From: Ktedonobacter robiniae
Lineage (GTDB): Bacteria > Chloroflexota > Ktedonobacteria > Ktedonobacterales > Ktedonobacteraceae
Direction: 5' to 3'
DNA length: 64,000 nucleotides
Assembly (NCBI RefSeq): GCF_016587375.1
Contig: NZ_BNJG01000002.1
Location: 1,116,001-1,180,000 of the forward strand
This document shows, piece after piece, positions 25,465 through 33,480 of this stretch. The notes under the pieces were generated by a model that made no database searches, was not told where the DNA came from, and saw only the letters and a list, made by a program, of their open reading frames with translations. The position numbers and the translations under genes are program-made. Position 1 is the first letter of the stretch; each line of letters begins with the position of its first letter.

Positions 25465-27087
25465 TCAGGCTACCGGAAACACCCGAGCAACGGTCTGGGG
25501 ATCGGGCATTATTGTGGGCTGGGTATCGGGCGTTGTTGAAGGTGTGACCTGACCTTTGCTCGTTATGATCTTCATCTCAATGGCGAGCATATACTTTCCA
25601 TTGGGCGACCAGAACAGCTGAGAAATTTGCACAGCACCCTCTTTGTAAACATGCACGACCTTGCCACTATTAGCAGCTACAATCGTGATATTGCTTTCAT
25701 AGCTATTCTTACCCAGTTGTGTAGAACCATTATAGGCTACCTGCTGACCATCAGGCGACCACGTTACCAGGTTAGCTCCAGGGTAGCTGGTGACCGTTTT
25801 ATTGGTCTCCACATTCCACACTTGAATGAGCACAGGAGCATTCATCGCATATTTGTTGAAGGCCAGGTTGTGCGTTTTGGGCTGGAAGGCAAGCGAGCCA
25901 GGGTTACCGCCGCCATTCTGTTTGAAGACAAGCGCACGGCTAGAGAGCTTCCAGGCCCAGATAAAATTCGAGCTTGTGGGATCGCCACCTTGCGTATTGA
26001 AAACAGTAGTGGCCAGGTACTGACTATCTGAGGACCAGGCCAGGCCTTCTCCATTGTAGCCACCATCCCACTTCAGCGTGTAGTCAAGCGTAGCGGTCTG
26101 TGTGTTCACAACCTGAATGTAGCCGTAGGGTCCCGCGCTCACGTTTAACGCGATGGATTTACCATCAGGCGACCAGGCAGCGTCCCTAAAACCCAGGCCA
26201 CCACTGGCGGGGAACAGAGTCGAGAGATGAGAGCCGCCAACCAGCGAGTTCATGGCCCCTGGAGTTGCCGTGCGTGCCAACGATGTAGTATACGAGCGCA
26301 CCACCGTACCCGATTGGCTGTTGGCGATACGCAAGGCCTGATTCGTCGCAATCGCGAGCGACTGGCTATCTGGCGACCAGGACACGCCATAAGCCCACTC
26401 ACCCTCCCCAGGAAGCTTGATTGTCTGGAGCGTTTTACCAGTCGCCGCGTCCCAAATCTTTACACCATCATCAGTAGTGGAGGCAATCCTCTGGCTATCG
26501 TTTGACCAGGCCACACTCTGGAAACCCATCTGATCGCCTGGAATGGTCACAGCATTGTTGCCAGTAGGCTGCGGGGTAGGCAACGGCTTTGGCGTTGGGC
26601 TAGCTACCGCTTTAAGGTTGTTTGAGCCGGAGGCACCCAATTGCGCGAAACGGCTCTGCGCGACAAAGAAGCCGCCGACCAGGACGGCCAGGATAATAAC
26701 GGCGACCAGGAGGCTCAGAGAGCGCTCGTAGCGTCTAAGACCAGTTTTTTTATCGTCCATGATATTCTTTCTATTTCCTCGCTGTATATGTTGTGCCTGG
26801 AACAGCGCTTGCTCCTGCGAAGCTGGCAGAGGTCTGAGAGGTGGGCGCGGCGCGGCTCCGATCTTTTCTATCAATCCGCGCTGCTCCACCAGGCGCTCTT
26901 CCACCCGCTGCAACACCTGCTGATAGCGCTTAAACTCTGGATCATATACACGCTGTAGATCCTGCACCAGGCGTACATCCACGTCCTCAGGCTGCTGTCC
27001 AGGCAGATATTCTTGACCCATGGTCAATATCTCTTCAATTGACTCATCTACGCGCTGAGGGGAGAAAGGCTCATTGTGTTCATTCAT
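25465..27087 (-). CDS. Membrane-anchored WD40-type beta-propeller, sigma-factor partner
   Basis: A 540-residue protein. Residues 1-125 are a charged cytoplasmic helical region (VDESIEEILTMGQEYLPG..., LQRVEERLVEQRGLIEKI). One transmembrane helix follows near 127-150 (LSLLVAVIILAVLVGGFFVAQ), then a Pro/Thr linker (PTPKPLPTPQPTG) and an external propeller. The propeller blades carry WSNDSQRIAS, WSPDSQSLAI, WSPDGKSIAL and WSPNGKYMLA. It starts 14 bases after the ECF sigma gene ends, with its AGGAGG next to the sigma stop. I infer an anti-sigma or sensor role from topology and linkage. Confidence 0.8.
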   Translation of the reverse strand: MNEHNEPFSPQRVDESIEEILTMGQEYLPGQQPEDVDVRLVQDLQRVYDPEFKRYQQVLQRVEERLVEQRGLIEKIGAAPRPPLRPLPASQEQALFQAQHIQRGNRKNIMDDKKTGLRRYERSLSLLVAVIILAVLVGGFFVAQSRFAQLGASGSNNLKAVASPTPKPLPTPQPTGNNAVTIPGDQMGFQSVAWSNDSQRIASTTDDGVKIWDAATGKTLQTIKLPGEGEWAYGVSWSPDSQSLAIATNQALRIANSQSGTVVRSYTTSLARTATPGAMNSLVGGSHLSTLFPASGGLGFRDAAWSPDGKSIALNVSAGPYGYIQVVNTQTATLDYTLKWDGGYNGEGLAWSSDSQYLATTVFNTQGGDPTSSNFIWAWKLSSRALVFKQNGGGNPGSLAFQPKTHNLAFNKYAMNAPVLIQVWNVETNKTVTSYPGANLVTWSPDGQQVAYNGSTQLGKNSYESNITIVAANSGKVVHVYKEGAVQISQLFWSPNGKYMLAIEMKIITSKGQVTPSTTPDTQPTIMPDPQTVARVFPVA

Positions 27088-27101
27088 AATATGTGTTCCT
27101 C

Positions 27102-27635
27102 CTACTCATTTTCGTAGACTTTGCGTAATAATTTGACTGCGCGTGAGAGCATGACACGGACCGCGCCCTCACTCTTTTGCACAATAGTCGCAATTTCAGC
27201 GCTGCGCAGGCCATGAGCAAAACGTAGGCGTACCAGTTCCTGTTGCAGAGCGGGCAAACGCTTAATGTGCTCCTGAAGGCGTGTCGCCTCCTCTTTACGA
27301 AGCAGCACGACTTCAGGCGTCACATAGTCCTGCTCATATTCCTCCTCTGGCACAAATTCCAGGGAGATGCCCTGCCGGCGCTTGAGCTTGCGATGATAAT
27401 CCGTCACCTTGTTGCGCGCCACGCACCAGAGCCAGGCCTCCTGCTCCTTCGCGCCCAGGCTTTCAAAGCCTGAGCGCTCCAGGGCCGCCAGAAAAACGTC
27501 GAGGAGCAGGTCCTCCGCATCCTCCAGCGAGCGCAGATGCCGGTACAGATAAGCCAGGAGCGCTGGCGAGTATTGCCGATAGACCGCGGTCAAATAGGCC
27601 TTATCATTCAGCGAGGGAGTGTGCTCTTTCCGCAT
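27102..27635 (-). CDS. ECF-type RNA polymerase sigma factor
   Basis: A protein of about 177 residues. Region 2 reads YLTAVYRQYSPALLAYLYRHLRSLEDAEDLLLDVFLAALER, with the typical core-binding and -10 recognition helices. Region 4 reads LPALQQELVRLRFAHGLRSAEIATIVQKSEGAVRVMLSRAVKLLRK. ATG 27635 is preferred because AGTAGGGGAA precedes it. It forms an operon with the membrane propeller protein, a likely regulator of its activity. Confidence 0.9.
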   Translation of the reverse strand: MRKEHTPSLNDKAYLTAVYRQYSPALLAYLYRHLRSLEDAEDLLLDVFLAALERSGFESLGAKEQEAWLWCVARNKVTDYHRKLKRRQGISLEFVPEEEYEQDYVTPEVVLLRKEEATRLQEHIKRLPALQQELVRLRFAHGLRSAEIATIVQKSEGAVRVMLSRAVKLLRKVYENE

Positions 27636-27771
27636 ATATTCCCCTACTTTATGTATTTTTGAGATCTCGCAAAACACATCGTATAGGTGCAATTTTTGTT
27701 ACAACAGCAATTCAGGCAATCCACAAGGGGGATATTTGGGGAGACTCGCCACTGTGAGGTTCGCCGAGTAA

Positions 27772-27818
27772 AAGGGTGTGGTGGCTGCGTGACAGAGCCA
27801 CGCAGCCACCACACCCTT
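27772..27818. terminator. Perfect 19-bp terminator hairpin
   Basis: AAGGGTGTGGTGGCTGCGT (27772-27790) pairs perfectly with 27800-27818 around a nine-base loop. It lies between the stop of the 27852-28346 gene and the sigma-factor gene, both on the minus strand, and separates them. Confidence 0.7.
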
Positions 27819-27851
27819 ACCCATATCAAGAGAGGAGTGAAGTGAATTTTG

Positions 27852-28346
27852 TTATTTTGCTTTCTTACGTGAGAGGAGTTGCTGCAATTTCAGCAGGTCT
27901 GTACGCGGAAACCCGTACCCCCACTCCTTCGCGTAGCCTTCCTCGCCCAGGGTATTAAGGAGGTGCGAAAATTCCCTCCTCAACTTAGTAGCGAATTCGC
28001 GCAGCGAACATGTGAGAACCAATTCACATCTCCCTGCGTCATTTAGCCGATGAGAAAAGGTCTCTTTAAACCAGAGAATACGGATCTCGATCTGTTCTTC
28101 TTGCCGAGAGAAGAGCCAGCGGTACTCTCCAGGTTCTTCTTGCCAGCGGCATATGCCCTCTTGCGCCCCTTCAACCAACGAGATGACGGTCTTAAGGAGA
28201 TCACTCAGGCCATCGGAGAGATAAGAGGCTGTGATGGTCCACTCGTTGGTCCCATCAGAGAGTGATGCTTCTGCCCATCCCCTTCCGGTCACAGTACAAT
28301 CCAACCACACTGGTGGCAGACTCATATTTTCTTCTGTGTTACTCAT
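27852..28346 (-). CDS. Hypothetical protein (164 aa)
   Basis: A 164-residue soluble protein of mixed alpha/beta character (WLDCTVTGRGWAEASLSDGTNEWTITASYLSD, GEYRWLFSRQEEQIEIRILWF, CELVLTCSLREFATKLRREF). It resembles small hypothetical proteins that co-occur with actinobacterial and Ktedonobacterial accessory genes, but I recognise no named family or catalytic motif. ATG 28346 and ATG 28325 are both possible starts. Confidence 0.6.
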   Translation of the reverse strand: MSNTEENMSLPPVWLDCTVTGRGWAEASLSDGTNEWTITASYLSDGLSDLLKTVISLVEGAQEGICRWQEEPGEYRWLFSRQEEQIEIRILWFKETFSHRLNDAGRCELVLTCSLREFATKLRREFSHLLNTLGEEGYAKEWGYGFPRTDLLKLQQLLSRKKAK

Positions 28347-28369
28347 TCTGTTTATGTTGGTTCCTTGAC

Positions 28370-28530
28370 TTACTCACCAAGCACGCCAGATACCACCTGC
28401 TCAGGCTCGGCTACACTGGGTGATACGCGTACCAACCAGACGCAGGCGCCTACCAGCAGCAGCGCGACGCCCGCCACAGCAAAGACGTTGCCCACGCCGA
28501 AGAGGGCCGCATTCTGGCTCCTTCCACTAG
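28370..28530 (-). pseudogene. MFS transporter C-terminal remnant
   Basis: On the minus strand an open frame from about 28530 to the TAA at 28370 reads ALFGVGNVFAVAGVALLLVG followed by ACVWLVRVSPSVAEPEQ. This is the last helix and tail of a drug-exporter-type MFS protein. There is no start codon and nothing upstream matches, so it is a gene relic. Confidence 0.6.
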
Positions 28531-28672
28531 CAAAACAACCATGCTAAATATACTTCGCTAAATATGCTTCAGTTTTGCCAGTATAGCATACCAGGGTTGC
28601 TTGTAATGTTGTTTGATGGTTATAATCCACACACATCTAAAACTATAGAAAACACAAAAAGAGGCATCCTTT

Positions 28673-28912
28673 ATGACACAACCCTATATTAAGCCATGTC
28701 CTGAATGTGGAGGGCAGCGTGTACTTGTCGAGGCTTTAACACCTGTTCATGGAGGATTTAATCTCCTTATGCTCAAGCAACCCCTGCGTTCAACTCCACT
28801 CTTCAGTAAGAAAAATAGATACTCTGATACAGTCGCCCTTACCTATCTTGTGTGTGGATACACAGCGATGTATGCGACCAAACCAGATAATCTTAAACCA
28901 GATAGCAAGTAA
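28673..28912 (+). CDS. Small zinc-ribbon protein, partly degenerate
   Basis: A 79-residue protein with CPECGGQR at residue 9 and a second half-site VCGYTAMYATKPDNL near 62, where only one Cys of the expected pair remains. Short zinc-ribbon proteins with a C-terminal CxxCGYT...Y...P..L tail are common in this group. The missing Cys suggests decay or a non-zinc fold. The start has AGAGGC upstream. Confidence 0.6.
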   Translation: MTQPYIKPCPECGGQRVLVEALTPVHGGFNLLMLKQPLRSTPLFSKKNRYSDTVALTYLVCGYTAMYATKPDNLKPDSK

Positions 28913-28952
28913 AAACCTATTCTAGATATATTATTTTTCCAGGAGCGTATCT

Positions 28953-29762
28953 ATGCCCAACACCCTGTCCGAAGCTATTTACAGAGAGGCAAGCGAGCAC
29001 CATGTTGGTAAACCGCTCAAGTCTTATCGCAATAAAAGAGTGCTTGCTCTTTTAATTCTTGCTTTGGCCTTGTTTGTCATAACCACGTGCAACATCGTCT
29101 TTTCTATTTATGATTATCATCAATGGCAAAGCCGGGCTCAGAGTACAGACAACTTCTTCAGAGTATGCTCAACCTGTATCGAGAGTAATAAAGAGAGCAT
29201 ACAAAACATAGTTAACTCTACAGCACAGCAAATGCAGACAAAAATCTGGATATCCAGTCTCCCGTTGCTTGTAACGCTCGTCCTCTTCCTTCTCTACTGG
29301 CCTGAGCGCAAAAAACGCCTGTACCTGTGCAGTGAAGGGCTACTATTTACCACTGGCAAGCAGACAAAGGTTATCCGCTGGGATGAAGTTCAAGAGGTGA
29401 CCAATGATACAACAAGTTGCACCCTCAAACGGAGCGATGAGAGTGCATTTTCTATTGAGAAGGGTCTTATCAATAGTGAACTCTGGAGAGTTATTGAAGA
29501 TAGATTGGAAGAACGCTTGCGTTCGCGCATACTTGAGCGTTATGAGCGCGGCGAGACGCTTAATTTCGGCGATATCCTTCTCGACACACGTGGAATAAAA
29601 CGCAATGGCTATACCAATACCTGGCACGAGATCGCCGATGCGCGCATCGAGGGACAGCGGATCGCATTGAAAATTGGCAACGAGTGGGAAAGGTTGCCGG
29701 GGAAGATACCCCTGGCACGGCTCTGCGTCGAGATGATTCAGCACGCCAGGATTGGGGTATAA
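28953..29762 (+). CDS. DUF6585-like membrane protein, paralogue 1
   Basis: A 269-residue protein with two transmembrane helices (LALLILALALFVITTCNIVF and WISSLPLLVTLVLFLLYWP) and then a soluble region beginning LYLCSEGLLFTTGKQTKVIRWDEVQEV. That region matches the pattern of DUF6585-type proteins. The gene at 44017-44784 shows the same order (YIYEHGLLAVRTNGVEAVRWEEIAIV...), so they are paralogues. The function is unknown; a membrane-proximal PH-like or sensor domain is plausible. Confidence 0.68.
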   Translation: MPNTLSEAIYREASEHHVGKPLKSYRNKRVLALLILALALFVITTCNIVFSIYDYHQWQSRAQSTDNFFRVCSTCIESNKESIQNIVNSTAQQMQTKIWISSLPLLVTLVLFLLYWPERKKRLYLCSEGLLFTTGKQTKVIRWDEVQEVTNDTTSCTLKRSDESAFSIEKGLINSELWRVIEDRLEERLRSRILERYERGETLNFGDILLDTRGIKRNGYTNTWHEIADARIEGQRIALKIGNEWERLPGKIPLARLCVEMIQHARIGV

Positions 29763-29804
29763 TAGGCAGGCGTTAAGCAGTATAAATAGAGAAGGAAAAG
29801 CACT

Positions 29805-30212
29805 ATGTCCACAATTCAGATATTTCTCCACGAGGAGCAACCAATTGATCCTCACGCAGTGCGCGAGCTTTACACTAGCGTCGAGTGGTGGCCTGAACGG
29901 ACCGAAGAGCAGATCGCCCAGGTCCTTGCCAGCGATGTCGCGGTCGGCGCCTGGGATGGAGAGCGCCTGGTTGGCTTTGCGCGCGTCGTTTCTGATCATA
30001 TCTTCCATGCCTATATAGAGGATGTAATGATCCACCCCACCTACCAGCGGCGAGGCATCGGCCAGCTCTTGGTATCCCGCTTGCTAGAGGCGCTCCCCAA
30101 TGTCAAAACCATCACGCTCTTTTGCCAGGAGAAGCTTCTCCCTTTTTATGAAATACAAGGATTTCGCGCCTTCCCCTCCCAGGTCGTTATGCATCGCATA
30201 CCCACTGACTAA
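29805..30212 (+). CDS. GNAT N-acetyltransferase
   Basis: A 135-residue GNAT of the short type. GERLVGFARVVSD is strand 4, DVMIHPTYQRRGIGQLLVSRLLE is strand 5 with the acetyl-CoA loop RRGIG, and LPFYEIQGFRAFPSQVV is the final motif. It is a likely small-molecule or peptide acetyltransferase. The ATG follows AGAAGGAAAAG. It lies 42 bases after the DUF6585-like gene on the same strand and may share its transcript. Confidence 0.87.
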   Translation: MSTIQIFLHEEQPIDPHAVRELYTSVEWWPERTEEQIAQVLASDVAVGAWDGERLVGFARVVSDHIFHAYIEDVMIHPTYQRRGIGQLLVSRLLEALPNVKTITLFCQEKLLPFYEIQGFRAFPSQVVMHRIPTD

Positions 30213-30250
30213 ATTAGAAAAGTTTAATCGAGCGTAACGATTAATTCAAC

Positions 30251-30456
30251 ATAGGCGCCCGATTTATCGCGTGCAAGGCGATTTATCGCAGTGATACGGC
30301 TTGGCAGGTCCTACTTATATAAAGATGATATAGTTCTGCATAGAGTTTTTCGGCTTGAAGATGCTTCCCACGAGAGAACCCAGCGTGGCGAAAAAGTCCC
30401 GTTCTTCTGTATATATGCGATAAATCGCCTTGCGCGCGATAAATCGGGCGTCTATG
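30251..30456. mobile_element. MITE-like element, copy D (206 bp)
   Basis: The left end is CATAGGCGCCCGATTTATCG and the inverted right end is CATAGACGCCCGATTTATCG. Both continue into GCG(T/C)GCAAGGCGATTTATCGC. The interior differs in length from copies A and B and has no convincing gene. Confidence 0.82.
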
Positions 30457-30546
30457 GTTTTATAACGCATATATAGTGGTGTTATAGGATTGCTCATGTA
30501 AGACATCTATTAACTCTACAGCTATACAAGTACCAGGAGAGCGCGT

Positions 30547-31263
30547 ATGAAGCCTGGAGATCCACCCGAAGGGGCATTGTCCGAGTCCTCAATATGGATG
30601 AAAATTCGCCATCCACATATTACTCTGGTGGGGAACTATGGCCTGGTGCTGGTCTTCATTGTGCTCTCAATTAGCATTATCGCTGGGAGCGCCAATCATT
30701 TCTGGGTGATCGCGCTCAGCGTCCTTCTGACGTCAATAACGCTCCTGCTGGCGCTGTGGGCCTCTGGCTCGGGCCAGCGCACGATGTATTTTGGCCTGGG
30801 CGCGCTGACTATCAGCGTTGCCACAGTCTTTGTACAGGCCGTCATTCGCGGGGAGCAGTATCTCTGGCTGCCGGAGACAATAGATATGCTCTTGATCTTG
30901 ATTACGCCTATTGTGATCGCGCGCCGCCTCTTTTTGCGCCACATTATCAACATGCAAACGCTGCTGGGGGCGCTCTGCATCTATCTCCTAATCGGGCTGT
31001 TCTTCGGCTGCCTCTATACAGTCTTTGATTTCCTCATTCCCGTACCGGTCTTTACCAAAATCATGAAGCCGACTATCAGCGACTATCTCTATTTCAGCTT
31101 TGTCACCCTTACCACGCTGGGCTATGGAGATCTCGCACCCGAGGGCGGATTCGCCCGCTCCCTGGCCGTCATCGAGGCCCTCTCCGGCCAGCTCTACCTC
31201 GTCACAGTCATCGCTCTGCTCATCAGCTATATCAGCGGCAAACAATCAGACAAACACCCATGA
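30547..31263 (+). CDS. Potassium channel (two-TM pore) family protein
   Basis: A 238-residue membrane protein with about six hydrophobic helices. The pore signature TLTTLGYGDLAPEGGFARSL near residue 193 contains the TLGYGD selectivity filter and is followed by the final helix (LYLVTVIALLISYISG). It should conduct K+ across the cytoplasmic membrane. No cytoplasmic RCK/TrkA domain is attached. AGGAGAGC precedes the ATG. A Ser/Thr kinase gene lies 87 bases downstream on the same strand. Confidence 0.88.
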   Translation: MKPGDPPEGALSESSIWMKIRHPHITLVGNYGLVLVFIVLSISIIAGSANHFWVIALSVLLTSITLLLALWASGSGQRTMYFGLGALTISVATVFVQAVIRGEQYLWLPETIDMLLILITPIVIARRLFLRHIINMQTLLGALCIYLLIGLFFGCLYTVFDFLIPVPVFTKIMKPTISDYLYFSFVTLTTLGYGDLAPEGGFARSLAVIEALSGQLYLVTVIALLISYISGKQSDKHP

Positions 31264-31349
31264 CTTAAATCTAATATTGACCTCATCATTTGCACATTCG
31301 CATGTTATACTTCTTGAGAAAAACCACTTTGCAAGATAGAGAAAAATGT

Positions 31350-32681
31350 ATGCAGCAATCATCGATGGTACTCTTCTGCGATGAGTGCGGACTGGCTAAC
31401 AAAGCTACCGCCAGCCATTGTGTCTCCTGCCAGCATTCACTTGCCCATCAGAGCCAGGACAGTGAACGCGACGCTTCACCGATTGCACCTATCACTTTCA
31501 CCCCAAAGCCAGTACTCGAAGTGTGCGCCGGAGCCGCTCTGGACCTGGAGGACCAGGAGTCGTTTGCGCCTGTAACAGCATCCAACACCTTAACCTGCGA
31601 TTTTCGACCTGACAGTGTCCTGGCCGGACGCTACCAGGTTCAAGAAGAGATTGGACGCGGCGGCTTCTCTACGGTCTATCGCGCCCTAGACTTGAAAGCT
31701 GGCCCCGACCAACGGCTGGTCGCGATCAAACGTATTCAACTGGATAAGCTCTCCTCGCGCGAGGCAATCGATGCCACCGAGACCTTTTACCGCGAGATCG
31801 CCATGCTGGCACGCGTGAAGAACCTGAGTGGCATTCCCACCTATTGCGAGCACCTGACCGACGCGGAGAACTGGTATCTGGTCACACAATATATCGAGGG
31901 CCAGACCCTGGAGGAGTATTTGCAGAAAGCTCCAGGTGGCTATCTTGATGAGAAAGAGGTAATCGCGCTTGGCCTCAAACTTGCGAGCCTCCTGCACACC
32001 CTGCACATCACGGCGCCACCAGTTATTTTTCGCGATCTCAAGCCCGCGAACATCATGCTCACGCCCAATAACAAAATATTTTTGATAGACTTTGGCATTG
32101 CACGCACCTTTACCCGTGATAAGGCAAGGGATACCGTACCACTCGGCTCGCCCGGCTACGCTCCGCCAGAGCAGTACGGCCGCGCCCAGACCAGCCCGCG
32201 CTCCGATATCTACAGCCTGGGCGCGACTCTGCAAACCCTGCTCACCGGACGCGATCCCTTGGAGCTAGCGGAGGGCGAGCCCTCGCGTAATCCCAGACCA
32301 ATTTCACCCAGGTTTAGAAAACTTCTGGATAAGATGCTCTCCACTGAGCCCTCGCGCCGCCCGAAAGACATGGAGCGGGTAAGGTTGTATCTGGAAAATA
32401 ACCCTACCATGTTTTTTTTAATGGGCATGGTATATGGAGGTACCTATAGCCTCCTGGCTCTCCTGAATCTTTTTCTACCCGTTGACTGGAGGGCCTGGGT
32501 CGGCTTTATCTGGCTGGGTATAGCCAAATCTGTTGAGAGCATCATCCGAAGCAACCTCAAACTACCCGATAAGAACCCGAAGGGAATGAAACGCTACTGG
32601 TGGCTTGGCCTGCTCACCTGGTCATTATTGCTTCTAGTATTTTTCTGGTTAGGGCACATCTTTTTCGGCTGGGCTTTTTGA
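31350..32681 (+). CDS. Ser/Thr protein kinase with N-terminal zinc ribbon
   Basis: A protein of about 443 residues. A CDECG...CVSCQ zinc ribbon lies near residues 10-30, then the kinase domain. Kinase motifs are IGRGGFSTVYRA (Gly-rich loop), VAIKRIQ (ATP Lys), IFRDLKPANIML (catalytic loop with Phe in place of His), IDFGIAR (metal Asp) and GSPGYAPPEQYG. Two C-terminal helices (FFLMGMVYGGTYSLLALLNL, WSLLLLVFFWLGHIFFGWAF) anchor it to the membrane. ATG 31350 is chosen; the frame is open from TTG 31290. Confidence 0.88.
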   Translation: MQQSSMVLFCDECGLANKATASHCVSCQHSLAHQSQDSERDASPIAPITFTPKPVLEVCAGAALDLEDQESFAPVTASNTLTCDFRPDSVLAGRYQVQEEIGRGGFSTVYRALDLKAGPDQRLVAIKRIQLDKLSSREAIDATETFYREIAMLARVKNLSGIPTYCEHLTDAENWYLVTQYIEGQTLEEYLQKAPGGYLDEKEVIALGLKLASLLHTLHITAPPVIFRDLKPANIMLTPNNKIFLIDFGIARTFTRDKARDTVPLGSPGYAPPEQYGRAQTSPRSDIYSLGATLQTLLTGRDPLELAEGEPSRNPRPISPRFRKLLDKMLSTEPSRRPKDMERVRLYLENNPTMFFLMGMVYGGTYSLLALLNLFLPVDWRAWVGFIWLGIAKSVESIIRSNLKLPDKNPKGMKRYWWLGLLTWSLLLLVFFWLGHIFFGWAF

Positions 32682-32709
32682 TGCGCTTAAGATAGAGGGC
32701 CAGGAGTGT

Positions 32710-32748
32710 ATTCCAGTGACCAGTCTAAAAGCCGGTGGTCGCTGGAAT
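32710..32748 (+). terminator. Hairpin after kinase gene
   Basis: ATTCCAGTGACCA (32710-32722) pairs with TGGTCGCTGGAAT (32736-32748) with one wobble, about 30 bases after the kinase stop. The rest of the gap to 32850 shows no gene. Confidence 0.55.
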
Positions 32749-32855
32749 CCGCCAGTCACCGCTGTAAGCGCTTTGACTATCACCAGCAGATGCGACTTCT
32801 GCCAGCATTTGCCTGTCTCCTGTATGCCGATGGGCAAAACTATCCTCATGCACCC

Positions 32856-32910
32856 TTGACAGTTAACGATATATCGTTTATGCTTCGAATAAAGATAACG
32901 ATATATCGTA
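32856..32910 (+). promoter_or_regulatory. Promoter with operator in spacer, TetX-like unit
   Basis: TTGACA (32856-32861) and TATGCT (32879-32884) are 17 bases apart. The 14-base palindrome AACGATATATCGTT (32865-32878) fills the spacer. A second copy, AACGATATATCGTA, at 32897-32910 covers the expected transcript start. A repressor bound to either would block polymerase. The sequence type recalls PadR-like operators, but the regulator gene is not nearby. Confidence 0.75.
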
Positions 32911-32948
32911 TTGTGTGATAGAGGTAAACATGAAAGGGGAAAAGACGC

Positions 32949-33422
32949 ATGAATCCTGCTACCGTCCTCGACTTCGTGAGCTTATTCTTCGCCGGTATCT
33001 TAGCTGGCGCACTTTTCGTCATTGACTACGGGGTAGGGCACGCAGTCGCCGCCATTCTGGACGAACAGTCGCAGATCCAGGTACGCCAAACCCTGATACG
33101 AAGCCTGCGTATATTGATGCCTGTCATCTTTATTCTGACGATCCTCCTGGGAGTCGCCATAACGGTTCTAGATGGGTTCGATCAGGGCTTTGCCTTCCGC
33201 TTAGCAGGACTACTCGTTGTGCTCACCAGTTTCTTGCTCGCGCTCATCGGCACGGCCCCCATCAACGCAGCCGTGCTCACCTGGCAGCCTGCTGCGCCGC
33301 CGAAGAATTGGCGGACGCTGGTCAGTCGGTGGCAGCGATTCGATAGGGCTCGTACATGGGTAGCGATCATGGCATTTGCACTCTTCTTAACGGCCACGGC
33401 ACTCAAGCTGACAGTTCATTGA
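32949..33422 (+). CDS. DUF1772-like membrane protein
   Basis: A 157-residue protein with four hydrophobic helices (LDFVSLFFAGILAGALFVID, ILMPVIFILTILLGVAITVL, LAGLLVVLTSFLLALIGTAP, TWVAIMAFALFLTATALKLT). It also carries the NAAVLTW...P...W..L..RW.RFDRART pattern of DUF1772/anthrone-oxygenase-like proteins. It is the first gene behind the promoter with palindromic operators and precedes a flavin monooxygenase, suggesting a joint oxidative or detoxifying function. Confidence 0.78.
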   Translation: MNPATVLDFVSLFFAGILAGALFVIDYGVGHAVAAILDEQSQIQVRQTLIRSLRILMPVIFILTILLGVAITVLDGFDQGFAFRLAGLLVVLTSFLLALIGTAPINAAVLTWQPAAPPKNWRTLVSRWQRFDRARTWVAIMAFALFLTATALKLTVH

Positions 33423-33442
33423 CCTTTGAGAATGCGGCCTCA

Positions 33443-33456
33443 AACGATATATCGTT
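33443..33456 (+). promoter_or_regulatory. Third operator palindrome
   Basis: AACGATATATCGTT, identical to the palindrome in the promoter spacer at 32865-32878. It lies 24 bases before the TetX-like start codon, between the two genes of the unit. It may control an internal promoter. Confidence 0.7.
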
Positions 33457-33480
33457 AATAATAGAAAGGAAAACACTCTA

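Noticed and set aside
21492..30456. Possible CRISPR repeats suggested by GCGATTTATCGC boxes
   Set aside because: The boxes occur only as pairs inside terminal inverted repeats far apart, with no regularly spaced array, spacers or cas genes.
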